The notes: generated by a model from the sequence alone, not told the origin. A DNA stretch of 8,790 nt from an uncultured Oscillibacter sp. (GCA_948902155.1 CAQVQZ010000087.1:1-8790); one strand, 5' to 3'; counted from the stretch's first letter, positions 1 through 6,644 are shown. Program-made: numbers and translations.

Positions 1-457
1 ACAGCTCCCGGAGGACAGGCAGGCTCTCCTCATACCGGCGGCGCAGGGTCTCCATGTCCCGGCGCTCCAGGCGCTGGCGGTCCAGCTGCTCCCGGAGCTT
101 GTCCAGCACCTGGCCCAGCTCCGGGGCGTTGATGGGCTTGAGGATGTATTCGGACACCCCCATGCCGACAGCCTGGCGGGCGTATTCAAAATCGTCGAAG
201 CCGGAGAACACCACCAGCCGCGCCCCCGGCAGGGAGATGCGCAGGCGGCGGCAGAGCTCCAGCCCGTCCATGAAGGGCATCTTGATGTCGGTGAGCACCA
301 CGTCCGGCCGGAGCTGTTCCGCCAGCTCCAGGGCTTCCTCGCCGTTCCCGGCCTCGCCCACCAGGGCGAAGCCCAGGGCGGGCCAGTCGATCTTCCGGCT
401 GATGCCGGTGCGGATCTCCTCCTCGTCGTCCACCAGCAGGACCCGGTACTTCTCCAT
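1..457 (-). CDS. YesN-type two-component response regulator, N-terminal part (runs off the left edge)
   Basis: Only the first 152 residues are in the window; the gene continues past base 1. They form a complete CheY-like receiver domain: acidic pair D10-D11, phospho-acceptor D57 in LTDIKMPFMDG, S85 in VVFSGFDDFEYA, and K107 in YILKPI. The FDDFEYA and LKPI wording is typical of the YesN family, cytoplasmic regulators that carry a C-terminal AraC-type DNA-binding domain and pair with YesM-type sensor kinases, often for carbohydrate uptake. From about residue 115 the chain becomes charged and helical, as in the linker of that family. The DNA-binding domain and any partner kinase lie outside the window, so the YesN assignment rests on the receiver alone. 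The ATG at 457 is preceded by GGAGG at 466-470, eight bases away. Confidence 0.9.
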   Translation of the reverse strand, partial: MEKYRVLLVDDEEEIRTGISRKIDWPALGFALVGEAGNGEEALELAEQLRPDVVLTDIKMPFMDGLELCRRLRISLPGARLVVFSGFDDFEYARQAVGMGVSEYILKPINAPELGQVLDKLREQLDRQRLERRDMETLRRRYEESLPVLREL

Positions 458-480
458 CCAAACCGCCTCCTTTTTCTCCC

Positions 481-509
481 AGTATACTACACTCCGCCGG
501 ATTTGAAAA
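481..509 (-). promoter_or_regulatory. Probable promoter of the response regulator gene
   Basis: On the minus strand TATACT (486 to 481) lies 17 bases downstream of TTTTCA (509 to 504), which matches four of six -35 consensus bases. Transcription would begin near 474, giving a leader of about 17 bases that holds only the ribosome binding site. Found by eye. Confidence 0.55.
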
Positions 510-623
510 GCCGGTCCGCCGCAAAACCGCCGCCCCCAGGAACCAGGGACCCTGAAAGTTGTCTAAAATCCCGCCCGGTTTGGGAGAAAAAGCCGTACAG
601 ATTGCCCTTTTCCGTCAAATTCC

Positions 624-653
624 TTGACAGGGGCCGGTCCAATTACATAAAAT
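624..653 (+). promoter_or_regulatory. Promoter of lysA
   Basis: A perfect TTGACA (624-629) is followed after 18 bases by TAAAAT (648-653). Transcription would start near 660, about 27 bases before the lysA ATG. That is too short for a riboswitch, so lysA seems to be transcribed independently of the lysine riboswitch that controls the dap genes. Confidence 0.7.
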
Positions 654-686
654 AAAGGAACCATACAAAAGATTCGAGGCCGTTTT

Positions 687-1943
687 ATGAAAACACCCTT
701 TGTCACCAAGGACCAATTGGAGTCCATCGCCGCCCAATACCCCACCCCCTTCCACATCTACGACGAAAAGGGCATCCGGGTGAACGCCCGCCGCCTGAAA
801 GCCGCCTTTGCCTGGAATCCGGGCTTCCGGGAGTATTTCGCCGTGAAGGCCACCCCCACCCCCGCCATCCTGAAGCTGCTCCATGAGGAGGGCTGCGGCT
901 GCGACTGCTCTTCCGAAGCGGAGCTCTTGATGTCGGAGCGCTGCGGCGTCGTGGGGAAGGACGTCATGTTCTCCTCCAACAACACCACCGAAGAGGAGTT
1001 CCGCACCGCCGCCCGCCTGGGGGGCATCATCAACCTGGACGACATCACCCTCATCGACACCCTGGTCCAGGCCCTGGGCCGGGTCCCGGAGAAAATCTGC
1101 TGCCGTTACAACCCCGGCGGGGTCTTCACCCTGGGGGAGAGCCGGGACGGCGCGCAGGTGATGGACAACCCCGGCGACGCCAAATACGGCATGACCCGCC
1201 CCCAGCTGGCCGAGGCGTTCCGGCGTCTGAAAGCCCTGGGAGCCAAGGAGTTCGGCATCCACGCCTTCCTGGCCTCCAACACCCTTTCCAACGAGTATTA
1301 CCCCGCCCTGGCCCGCATTCTCTTCCAGCTGGCGGCGGACCTCCAGGCGGAGACGGGCTGTCAAATCACCTTTATCAACCTCTCCGGCGGCGTGGGCGTG
1401 CCCTACCGCCCGGAGGAGCCCGCCAACGACATCGCCGCCATCGGCGAGGGGGTCCGGAGGGCCTACGAGGAGATCCTGGTCCCCGCCGGGATGGGCCAGG
1501 TGTCTATCTACACGGAGCTGGGCCGTTTCATGCTGGCCCCCTACGGCCATCTGGTCACCCGGGCCATCCACGAGAAGCATATTTATAAGGAGTATATCGG
1601 CGTGGACGCCTGCGCCTGCAACCTGATGCGCCCCGCCATGTACGGCGCGTACCACCACATCACCGTCATGGGCAAGGAGAACGCCCCCTGCGACCACAAG
1701 TACGATGTGGCGGGAAGTCTCTGCGAGAACAACGACAAATTCGCGGTGGACCGGATGCTGCCGAAGATCGACCGGGGCGACCTGCTGGTGATCCACGACA
1801 CCGGCGCTCACGGCTTCTCCATGGGCTACAACTACAACGGCAAGCTCCGTTCCGCAGAGCTTCTCCTCCGGGAGGACGGCGGCGTGGACCTCATCCGCCG
1901 GGCCGAAACCCTAGAAGACTACTTCGCGACGCTGGTCTGGTGA
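687..1943 (+). CDS. lysA: Diaminopimelate decarboxylase
   Basis: This 418-residue protein is a cytoplasmic PLP enzyme that decarboxylates meso-diaminopimelate to L-lysine, the last step of lysine synthesis. It has the alanine-racemase-type barrel followed by a beta domain. The PLP lysine is K54 in YFAVKATPTP. H192 (GIHAF) fits the cofactor-stacking histidine. SGGVG at 233-237 is the glycine loop for the PLP phosphate. ELGR at 277-280 stands where the family usually has EPGR. C346-E347 in GSLCENND is the active-site cysteine motif contributed across the dimer. RPAMYGAYHH (315-324) is a substrate-side motif. The length is normal (about 420). A GAGG at 676-679 sits seven bases before the ATG. 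The gene is convergent with the dapA-dapB-dapH operon and shares a terminator with it. Carboxynorspermidine decarboxylase is a distant relative, but the motifs and the dap neighbours favour LysA. Confidence 0.93.
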   Translation: MKTPFVTKDQLESIAAQYPTPFHIYDEKGIRVNARRLKAAFAWNPGFREYFAVKATPTPAILKLLHEEGCGCDCSSEAELLMSERCGVVGKDVMFSSNNTTEEEFRTAARLGGIINLDDITLIDTLVQALGRVPEKICCRYNPGGVFTLGESRDGAQVMDNPGDAKYGMTRPQLAEAFRRLKALGAKEFGIHAFLASNTLSNEYYPALARILFQLAADLQAETGCQITFINLSGGVGVPYRPEEPANDIAAIGEGVRRAYEEILVPAGMGQVSIYTELGRFMLAPYGHLVTRAIHEKHIYKEYIGVDACACNLMRPAMYGAYHHITVMGKENAPCDHKYDVAGSLCENNDKFAVDRMLPKIDRGDLLVIHDTGAHGFSMGYNYNGKLRSAELLLREDGGVDLIRRAETLEDYFATLVW

Positions 1944-1947
1944 AAAG

Positions 1948-1980
1948 AAACCGCCTGGGAAATTCCATCCCAGGCGGTTT
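1948..1980. terminator. Bidirectional terminator between lysA and dapH
   Basis: A 13-bp perfect stem, 1948-1960 pairing with 1968-1980, encloses a 7-base loop. On the plus strand it ends in a T tract (1978-1982). On the minus strand the stem is followed by TTTCTTTT. It lies four bases after the lysA stop and eight bases after the dapH stop, so it can end both convergent transcripts. Confidence 0.9.
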
Positions 1981-1987
1981 TTCTGTC

Positions 1988-2683
1988 TCACAGCTTCCGG
2001 AGCGCGTCCACCAGGGCGGTCTTGCCCTCGGTCTTCTCGTCCTTCATCTTGATGATGCGGGCCGGGCTTCCGGCCACCACGGCGTTATCGGGCACGTCTT
2101 CAATGACGATGGCCCCGGCGGCGACCACGGCGTTCTTTCCGATGTGTACGCCCTCAATGACCACCGCGTTGGCCCCCACCAGCACGCCGTCCTCCACAAT
2201 GACCGGCGTGGCCGAAGCGGGCTCCACCACCCCGGCCAGCACGGCCCCCGCGCCGATGTGGCAGTGGTCCCCCACGGTAGCCCGTCCGCCCAGGACGGCC
2301 CCCATGTCGATCATGGTGCCCTTGCCGACCACCGCGCCGATGTTGATAACGGCCCCCATCATAATGACGGCCCCCTCGCCGATCTCCACCTTCTCCCGGA
2401 TAATCGCGCCGGGCTCGATGCGGGCCTTGATCTCCTTGGTGTCCAGCAGAGGCACGCCGGAATTTCTCCGGTCGTTCTCCACGACATAGTCCGTGATCTT
2501 CCCGGCGTTCGCCTCCAGAATGGCTTTCAGCTCCGCCCAATCCCCGAACACGGTGAAGCTGTTCCCGCTGCCAAACACCTTCGCGGACCCAAAATCCACC
2601 GGCCCCGTGGTATTGACGTAGAGCTTCACCGGCGTTTTCTTCTCGGAATTGGCAATATAGTCAATAATTTCCTGCGCATTCAT
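1988..2683 (-). CDS. dapH: Tetrahydrodipicolinate N-acetyltransferase
   Basis: The 231-residue protein transfers an acetyl group from acetyl-CoA to tetrahydrodipicolinate, the first step of the acetylated branch of DAP synthesis in many Firmicutes. Residues 1-85 are the N-terminal domain ([10 protein letters not shown], then [17 protein letters not shown]). From about 89 to 208 it is a left-handed beta-helix of hexapeptide repeats ([54 protein letters not shown]). This closely follows, from memory, Bacillus subtilis YkuQ/DapH, which is of similar length. An in-frame upstream ATG at 2743 was rejected: it lies in a repeat and adds 20 residues unlike the family. The ATG at 2683 has AGGAAGGGG at 2700-2692, eight bases away. 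It is the third gene of the riboswitch-controlled dap operon, 81 bases after dapB. Confidence 0.94.
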   Translation of the reverse strand: MNAQEIIDYIANSEKKTPVKLYVNTTGPVDFGSAKVFGSGNSFTVFGDWAELKAILEANAGKITDYVVENDRRNSGVPLLDTKEIKARIEPGAIIREKVEIGEGAVIMMGAVINIGAVVGKGTMIDMGAVLGGRATVGDHCHIGAGAVLAGVVEPASATPVIVEDGVLVGANAVVIEGVHIGKNAVVAAGAIVIEDVPDNAVVAGSPARIIKMKDEKTEGKTALVDALRKL

Positions 2684-2691
2684 AAAAACAA

Positions 2692-2700
2692 CCCCTTCCT
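2692..2700 (-). promoter_or_regulatory. Ribosome binding site fixing the dapH start
   Basis: AGGAAGGGG on the minus strand, eight bases before the ATG at 2683. It follows the 3' arm of the intergenic hairpin by only three bases, so folding of that hairpin could affect access to it. Confidence 0.7.
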
Positions 2701-2703
2701 GAA

Positions 2704-2760
2704 AGAGTGAAGATTTCCCTGCTCGTTGATCTCCACTCTCCACTCTTAACTCTTCACTCT
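2704..2760. repeat. Hairpin repeat with heptamer tandem copies in the dapB-dapH gap
   Basis: The ends are a perfect 10-bp inverted repeat, AGAGTGAAGA at 2704-2713 and TCTTCACTCT at 2751-2760. The right part is a run of 7-bp units: CTCCACT (2731-2737), CTCCACT (2738-2744), CTTAACT (2745-2751), CTTCACT (2752-2758). It fills almost the whole intergenic gap, codes for nothing convincing, and would be transcribed as a stem-loop between two cotranscribed genes. It resembles short dispersed repeats I recall from Clostridia genomes, but its copy number cannot be checked here. Confidence 0.75.
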
Positions 2761-2764
2761 AAAT

Positions 2765-3487
2765 TCACCGCTCTCCAAATAGTATTTTCTGCAAATCATA
2801 GACTCCGTTTGGCTTTCCCGGAAGCAGCCGGGCCATGTGGAGCGCGCCGTTGACGAAAATCTGACGGCTGGACGCGCGATGGGTAAATTCCAGTTCCTCG
2901 TCGGGACCGAAGAAGTGGACGCTGTGGGTCCCGGCTGCCGTGCCGCCCCGGAGGGCGTGGACGCCGATCTCGTTCTTCTGCCGCTTGCCGGTGACGCCCT
3001 CCCGGCCATAGACCCGGCGGTACTCGTGCCGGGGGTCTACGGCTTCCAGCAGGAGCTTGGCGGAGCCGCTGGGGGCGTCTACCTTCTGGTTGTGGTGGGT
3101 CTCGGTGAGCTCGATGTCGAAATCCGGCTTCAAGACCTCGGAGACCTCCGCCAGGGCCCGGTACAGCACCGCCATGCCCAGGGAGAAGTTGGCGCTCCAG
3201 AGCACCGGCGCGGCGCTTCCCAGACTTTCCAGCTGCCGGAGCTGGTCCGGGGTGAAGCCGGTGGTGCCGGAGAGCAGGGGCGTGCCGGTCCGGCGGACGT
3301 AGGAGGCGATCTCCGGCAGGGCCTCCGGCCGGGAGAAGTCGATGACCACGTCGGCTGCACGGCCCAGACGGCCCAGCTGGTCCAGGTCCTCCCGCCCGAA
3401 GGCGGCTTCGATCTCGTCCCCGGCGGCCTGGGCGGTCTCCTGAATGAGGCGGCCCATCTTGCCCCGGCCTGTCAGGATATATCTCAC
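2765..3487 (-). CDS. dapB: 4-hydroxy-tetrahydrodipicolinate reductase
   Basis: The 240-residue cytoplasmic enzyme reduces hydroxy-tetrahydrodipicolinate, the DapA product, with NAD(P)H. A Rossmann fold opens with TGRGKMGR (6-13). DFS (50-52) and GTTGF (74-78) follow, then the catalytic segment ETHHNQKVDAPSGSA (129-143) with H131-H132 and K135. The family usually has GTA where this protein has GSA. The C-terminal dimer and substrate domain ends normally; at 240 residues it is slightly short for the family (usually 245-270). The start is GTG at 3487, where the GTG begins one base before the dapA TGA (shared GTGA, a 4-base overlap), so translation is probably coupled. A GGAGGAGG lies about 11 bases upstream inside dapA. 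Longer in-frame starts would add residues lying antisense-free but within dapA and unlike DapB, so they were rejected. Confidence 0.94.
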   Translation of the reverse strand: MRYILTGRGKMGRLIQETAQAAGDEIEAAFGREDLDQLGRLGRAADVVIDFSRPEALPEIASYVRRTGTPLLSGTTGFTPDQLRQLESLGSAAPVLWSANFSLGMAVLYRALAEVSEVLKPDFDIELTETHHNQKVDAPSGSAKLLLEAVDPRHEYRRVYGREGVTGKRQKNEIGVHALRGGTAAGTHSVHFFGPDEELEFTHRASSRQIFVNGALHMARLLPGKPNGVYDLQKILFGER

Positions 3488-4371
3488 AGCAGCCCCGCCT
3501 CCTCCAGCGTCGCCCGGAGGACCTTCTGATGCTCCTCGCTCATCTCGCACAGGGGCAGTCGCATGGGACCCACGTTCAGGCCCATCATGTTCATGGCGGA
3601 CTTGACGGGAATGGGATTCACTTCGATAAAGAGGTCGTTCATCAGCTTAAGGTACTTCAAATGATTCGCCAGGGCCTGCTCCTGCCGGCCCGCCGCGTAG
3701 TCGGCCACGATCTGGTGGCACATGGCGGGCATGACGTTGGCAAAGACGGAGATGACGCCGCTGCCGCCGATGCTCATCAGGGGCACGGTGATGTCGTCGT
3801 TGCCGGAATAGATGGCGAAGTCCGGCCCCGCGCAGTGGGCGATCTTCATGGCGTAGCTCATGTCGCCGCTGGCCTCTTTGATGCCGCAGATGTTGGGGTG
3901 CTTCGCCAGCTTCTCCACCACGGAGACGGGGATGGAGCACCCCGTCCGCCCCGGAACGTTGTACAGCAGGCAGGGAATCTGCACCTTGTCCGCCGTCTCG
4001 GCGAAGTGGCGGTACATGCCCTCGGGATTGGCCTTGTTGTAGTACGGCGCGATGAGCAGCAGAGCGTCCGCGCCCATATTCTGGTACTGAATGCTCTTCT
4101 CCAGCTGAGTGGCGGTGCAGTTGGACCCGCTGCCCACGATGACGGGCGCCCGGCCGTTGACGACTTTGATGGTGTGGGCGACGACGGAGGCGTCCTCCTC
4201 GTGGCTCATGGTGGGATACTCGCCGGTGGTGCCCAGGGTCAGGATGCCGTCGGTCCCGGCGGCGATCTGCCGCTCCAGCAGATTCGTGAGCACGTCGAAA
4301 TTGACGCTGCCGTCCTCGTGGAAGGGCGTGATCATGGCGACGATGGAGCCCTTGGGATTGTTGAACTTCAT
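3484..4371 (-). CDS. dapA: 4-hydroxy-tetrahydrodipicolinate synthase
   Basis: The 295-residue TIM-barrel lyase condenses pyruvate with aspartate semialdehyde, the committed step to DAP and lysine. The Schiff-base lysine is K165 (GIKEASGD). T48 in GTTGE, Y111 in APYYNK, Y137 in LLYNVPGRTG and R142 align with E. coli T44, Y107, Y133 and R138 at a constant offset of four, so the catalytic set is complete. Two ATGs compete. The one at 4377 lies only two bases from GGAGG (4385-4381), while the one at 4371 is eight bases away and was chosen. It is the first gene of the dap operon, behind a lysine riboswitch and terminator, and overlaps dapB by four bases. NAL and related aldolases share the fold, but the GTTGE/NVPGRTG motifs and the dapB-dapH neighbours make DapA clear. 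Confidence 0.96.
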   Translation of the reverse strand: MKFNNPKGSIVAMITPFHEDGSVNFDVLTNLLERQIAAGTDGILTLGTTGEYPTMSHEEDASVVAHTIKVVNGRAPVIVGSGSNCTATQLEKSIQYQNMGADALLLIAPYYNKANPEGMYRHFAETADKVQIPCLLYNVPGRTGCSIPVSVVEKLAKHPNICGIKEASGDMSYAMKIAHCAGPDFAIYSGNDDITVPLMSIGGSGVISVFANVMPAMCHQIVADYAAGRQEQALANHLKYLKLMNDLFIEVNPIPVKSAMNMMGLNVGPMRLPLCEMSEEHQKVLRATLEEAGLL

Positions 4372-4409
4372 TTGCATGTCCTCCAAGCTTCGTAAATTCC
4401 GGATGCAAT

Positions 4410-4441
4410 AAAAAAGCCGGTAGAGGCGCGCTCCTACCGAC
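4410..4441 (-). terminator. Riboswitch-controlled intrinsic terminator before dapA
   Basis: On the minus strand an 8-bp stem (4441-4434 with 4423-4416, one G-U pair) encloses a 10-base loop and is followed by six T residues (4415-4410), 38 bases before the dapA ATG. Together with the aptamer just upstream this is a typical OFF expression platform. A possible antiterminator pairs TCTGC (4481-4477, overlapping the 3' strand of P1) with GCAGA (4448-4444); this is inferred, not computed. Confidence 0.88.
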
Positions 4442-4478
4442 AGTCTGCCCGCCCCAGCGGCGTGCGTTCCCTGTAAGC

Positions 4479-4636
4479 AGATAGCGCCCCCGCAGCAGCG
4501 CCGCGGACAGTCCCGGAGGTATTTCCCCCGGACCCACCCCGCGCCCATGCCTGGGCGGGAGGTTCGGCGGAGTTGCCCCTGCCGCGATCTTAGCCTGCCG
4601 GCTCCCGCGACTTCATCGTCCCCGCGCCTCTATCTC
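4479..4636 (-). promoter_or_regulatory. Lysine riboswitch (L box) aptamer
   Basis: Read on the minus strand, P1 pairs AGATAG (4635-4630) with CTATCT (4484-4479). The first strand runs on into AGAGGCGCG, the hallmark 5' conserved stretch of the lysine riboswitch. Further conserved-looking pieces follow in the right order: GGGGCAACTCCGCCGAAC, then GGGTCC, a hairpin at 4531-4513, and GGGACTGTC, before the P1 3' strand. This parallels, from memory, the B. subtilis lysC leader (AGATAGAGGTGCGAAC, GTCGCCGAAG, GGCTGTCAAG, GGGCTATCT). It precedes a terminator and dapA, so lysine binding should stop transcription of dapA-dapB-dapH. A covariance search would be confirmatory. Confidence 0.93.
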
Positions 4637-4648
4637 ATTTTCAAATAT

Positions 4649-4677
4649 AGCATAGCATCTTCCGAATCCGGTTGCAA
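4649..4677 (-). promoter_or_regulatory. Promoter of the dapA-dapB-dapH operon
   Basis: On the minus strand TTGCAA (4677-4672), a 17-base spacer, then TATGCT (4654-4649) preceded by TGC, an extended -10. Transcription would begin near 4642, only a few bases before P1 of the riboswitch. Confidence 0.72.
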
Positions 4678-4730
4678 GAGGGAGCGGGAGAAAAAGTCTT
4701 GTAAAAAGTGCCGAAAAATTCCCGCCTCCC

Positions 4731-4759
4731 TTGGTTCTCCGCCGGGGATGTGATACAAT
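4731..4759 (+). promoter_or_regulatory. Probable promoter of glpP
   Basis: TTGGTT (4731-4736), a 17-base spacer and TACAAT (4754-4759). The -35 is weak (three of six). The leader of about 50 bases holds a small 5-bp hairpin (4778-4790) with no T tract, so it is not a terminator and there is no sign that GlpP controls its own gene by antitermination. Confidence 0.5.
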
Positions 4760-4814
4760 AACTTCGTTTACTATCCTCGGCTGAAAGCCGTCCAAACATG
4801 ATCTGGAGGTCCGC

Positions 4815-5384
4815 ATGAAAAGCAAAAAAGCCGCGTTTCTGGAATCCCTCCGGGATTCCCCCGTGATTGCCGCCGTCAAGAACGACGAGGGCCTGGCCCA
4901 GGCCCTGGAGTCGGAGTGCGCCGCCGTCTTCATTTTGCAGGGCACGATTTTGAACATCGCCGGCCTGGTCCGGCGGGTCAAGGAGGGCGGCAAGCTGGCC
5001 TTTGTCCACGCCGACCTGGTGAACGGCCTGGCTGTCCGGGACATCGCGGCGGACTTCCTCCGGGAGACCACCCAGGCCGACGGAATCATCTCCACCCGTG
5101 CGAGCCTGATTCAGCGGGCCCGGGAACTGGACCTGCTGTCCATCCAGCGGTTTTTCCTGCTGGACTCCCTGGCCTTTGCCAACGTGCTGAACCAGGGCTG
5201 TCAGGCCGACATGGTGGACATCCTTCCTGGAGCCATGCCCCGGGTGATCAGCCGCCTCTGCGGGCAGATCGACCGCCCGCTGATTGCCAGCGGTCTCCTG
5301 TCGGACAAGCAGGACGTCATGGCGGCCCTCTCCGCCGGAGCCACCGCCGTGTCCACCACCTGCGAGGAGCTCTGGTTCGCCTGA
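4815..5384 (+). CDS. glpP: GlpP-type glycerol-3-phosphate-responsive antiterminator
   Basis: The 189-residue cytoplasmic protein matches the GlpP family along its whole length. SPVIAAVKN is at 15-23, FILQGTILNI at 39-48, FVHADLVNGL at 63-72, DGIISTRASLIQRARELDLL at 89-108, IQRFFLLDSLA at 110-120, DMVDILPGAMPRVI at 132-145, and PLIASGLL at 155-162. The family has a TIM-barrel-like fold. In B. subtilis GlpP binds glycerol-3-phosphate and the glpD leader RNA to prevent termination. No glpF, glpK, glpD or other glycerol gene is in the window, so the target here is unknown. The start ATG has CTGGAGG ending five bases upstream. The gene is divergent from the dap operon and converges with tag across a 12-base gap; I see no terminator there. 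Confidence 0.92.
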   Translation: MKSKKAAFLESLRDSPVIAAVKNDEGLAQALESECAAVFILQGTILNIAGLVRRVKEGGKLAFVHADLVNGLAVRDIAADFLRETTQADGIISTRASLIQRARELDLLSIQRFFLLDSLAFANVLNQGCQADMVDILPGAMPRVISRLCGQIDRPLIASGLLSDKQDVMAALSAGATAVSTTCEELWFA

Positions 5385-5396
5385 GCGCCCGTCGGG

Positions 5397-5972
5397 TCAA
5401 TCCGCCTCCCCTTCCGGCGGGGCGGGATGGAGCCAGCAGCCGGGTTCGTGGTCGTTGACCACGCCCACCGCCTGCAAGAAGGAATAGACGATGACCGTGC
5501 CCACGAACTTCATCCCCCGCCGTTTCAGGTCCGCCGAGATTTGGTCCGACAAGGGGGAGCTGGCACGCGCCTGGCCGTCCGGGTTCCGGACGGCCTCGCC
5601 GTGGGTGAAGCCCCAAAGGTAGCGGTCGAAAGAGCCGAATTCCCGCTGAATATCCAGGAATACCCGCGCGTTCCGGACAGCGCCCTCGATTTTCCGGCGG
5701 TTCCGGATGATGCCGGAGTCGTTCATCAGGGCTTCCACCTTCTCCGGGCCGTACCCGGCTACCACGGCAGGGTCGAAGCCGTCGAAGGCGTTCCGGAACG
5801 CCTCCCGCTTTTTCAGAATCGTGATCCAGGACAGCCCGGCCTGGAAACCTTCCAAAATCAGCATTTCAAAGAGCTTCCGGTCGTCGTGCTCCGGACGGCC
5901 CCACTCCTCATCGTGGTAGGCCGTGTAGAGGGCCGAGGCCGGGTCGGCCCAGCGGCAGCGTGTTTTTTCCAA
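5397..5972 (-). CDS. tag: DNA-3-methyladenine glycosylase I
   Basis: The 191-residue enzyme excises N3-methyladenine from alkylated DNA, starting base excision repair. It follows E. coli Tag closely: RCRW (5-8), AYHDEEWG (18-25), FEMLILEGFQAGLSWITILKK (35-55), GIIRNRRKI (87-95), GMKFVGTVIVYSFLQAVGVVNDH (153-175). The zinc ligands of E. coli Tag (Cys4, His17, His175, Cys179) correspond to C6, H20, H175 and C179, and the base-recognition Glu38 and Trp46 to E41 and W49. The start codon is TTG at 5972, eight bases after GGAGG (5985-5981) and three bases after the stop of the SGNH hydrolase gene, so the two are almost certainly cotranscribed. A nearby ATG at 5979 is in the wrong frame. No other in-frame start comes before the RCRW zinc motif. 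Confidence 0.95.
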   Translation of the reverse strand: MEKTRCRWADPASALYTAYHDEEWGRPEHDDRKLFEMLILEGFQAGLSWITILKKREAFRNAFDGFDPAVVAGYGPEKVEALMNDSGIIRNRRKIEGAVRNARVFLDIQREFGSFDRYLWGFTHGEAVRNPDGQARASSPLSDQISADLKRRGMKFVGTVIVYSFLQAVGVVNDHEPGCWLHPAPPEGEAD

Positions 5973-5975
5973 GGG

Positions 5976-6572
5976 TCATTCCTCCTTTTCTGTGCCGGAA
6001 CGGGAGTTCAGGGTTTCCAGCAGTTTCCTGGCAAAGGCCCGGTGCCCCTCCGGGGAGAAATGCACGCCGTCGTAAGCAAGGCCGGCATTCCACTCCCCCG
6101 CGTTGGCGAAGCCAACGCCCAAGCGCCGGGCCAGTGCTTCGTAAGCGCCCGCCAGCCGTGCGGATTCCTCCAAAAGGGAGTCATCCCGCACCCAGAGTCC
6201 GGGCTTCATGGGCGGCGGCGCGATCAAAAGGACTTCGCACTCCGGCGGCAGACCGGGCAGAACGGCGGTCAGGAATGCCTCCATCCGCCCGGCACAGACT
6301 TCGGCCCGGAGGCCGGGGCGCTGGAGCAGGTCGTTGGTTCCCAGCATGACCGTGAGCACCTCCGCCCGGCGGGCCGCCTGGACCACCGCTTTGAACTCCC
6401 AGTCCAGCCGGGGGATGGAACGGCCGTTTTCCCCCTCGTTGGAGACTGTCCAGCCGTCGGCTTCCAGAAGGCCCGTCCAGCGGACGTCCCGCGGATACCG
6501 CCCGCCCAGAGGGGAACAGGGGTCATAGCCGAAGGTGTTGGAATCGCCATAGCATACGATTCGGCGCTCCAT
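5976..6572 (-). CDS. SGNH/GDSL-family hydrolase
   Basis: The 198-residue protein is a serine esterase or lipase-like hydrolase of the SGNH fold. The nucleophile is S11 in CYGDSNTFG (block I). G47 in NEGENG fits block II, N80 in GTND (78-81) is block III, and D168-x-x-H171 in DGVHFSPEGH is block V, so the catalytic set is complete. No signal peptide or membrane segment is seen, so it probably acts in the cytoplasm. The GDSNTFG wording is shared with arylesterase/TesA-like acyl hydrolases, but the substrate cannot be told. The ATG at 6572 begins just before block I and has AAAGGAAG upstream. An in-frame start at 6614 would add 14 residues and has no ribosome binding site. It is the first gene of a two-gene operon with tag; nothing in the sequence links the two functions. 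Confidence 0.9.
   Translation of the reverse strand: MERRIVCYGDSNTFGYDPCSPLGGRYPRDVRWTGLLEADGWTVSNEGENGRSIPRLDWEFKAVVQAARRAEVLTVMLGTNDLLQRPGLRAEVCAGRMEAFLTAVLPGLPPECEVLLIAPPPMKPGLWVRDDSLLEESARLAGAYEALARRLGVGFANAGEWNAGLAYDGVHFSPEGHRAFARKLLETLNSRSGTEKEE
5981..5985 (-). promoter_or_regulatory. Ribosome binding site that decides the TTG start of tag
   Basis: AAAGGAGG on the minus strand ends eight bases before the TTG at 5972. The site lies inside the last codons of the upstream hydrolase gene. Its spacing suits the TTG and not the out-of-frame ATG at 5979, which would have no spacer. Confidence 0.75.
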
Positions 6573-6604
6573 GCAAAACCACTTCCTTTGCCGGTGATAC
6601 GAAT

Positions 6605-6633
6605 AGGATAGCACACCGGAGCTTCGATTTCCA
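6605..6633 (-). promoter_or_regulatory. Probable promoter of the SGNH hydrolase-tag operon
   Basis: On the minus strand TGGAAA (6633-6628; four of six), a 17-base spacer, and TATCCT (6610-6605) preceded by TGC. The -35 falls inside the 22-bp dyad at 6623-6644. Confidence 0.5.
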
Positions 6634-6644
6634 CAGGAATCGAA
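6623..6644. promoter_or_regulatory. 22-bp dyad between divergent promoters, possible operator
   Basis: TTCGATT (6623-6629) and AATCGAA (6638-6644) form a perfect 7-bp inverted repeat around an 8-base spacer. The dyad covers the -35 of the hydrolase promoter and lies at the -35 position of the promoter for the 48-residue gene. That is where a repressor of both would bind. No regulator is identified. Confidence 0.45.

Noticed and set aside
615..1811. Very long minus-strand frame opposite lysA, and similar long frames opposite dapA, dapB, dapH and tag
   Set aside because: They are by-products of GC-rich codon use in the opposite real genes; their sequences are repetitive in Val, Gly and His and carry no motifs.
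2684..2743. Twenty-residue N-terminal extension of dapH from an ATG at 2743
   Set aside because: It reads through the hairpin repeat, has no ribosome binding site, and is absent from known DapH proteins. The ATG at 2683 has a proper site.
4372..4548. Long N-terminal extension of dapA
   Set aside because: The extension translates the terminator and part of the riboswitch. The ribosome binding site at 4381-4385 marks the real start.
5402..5420. GC hairpin at the glpP-tag junction as a terminator
   Set aside because: It lies within the last codons of tag and has no T tract on either strand.
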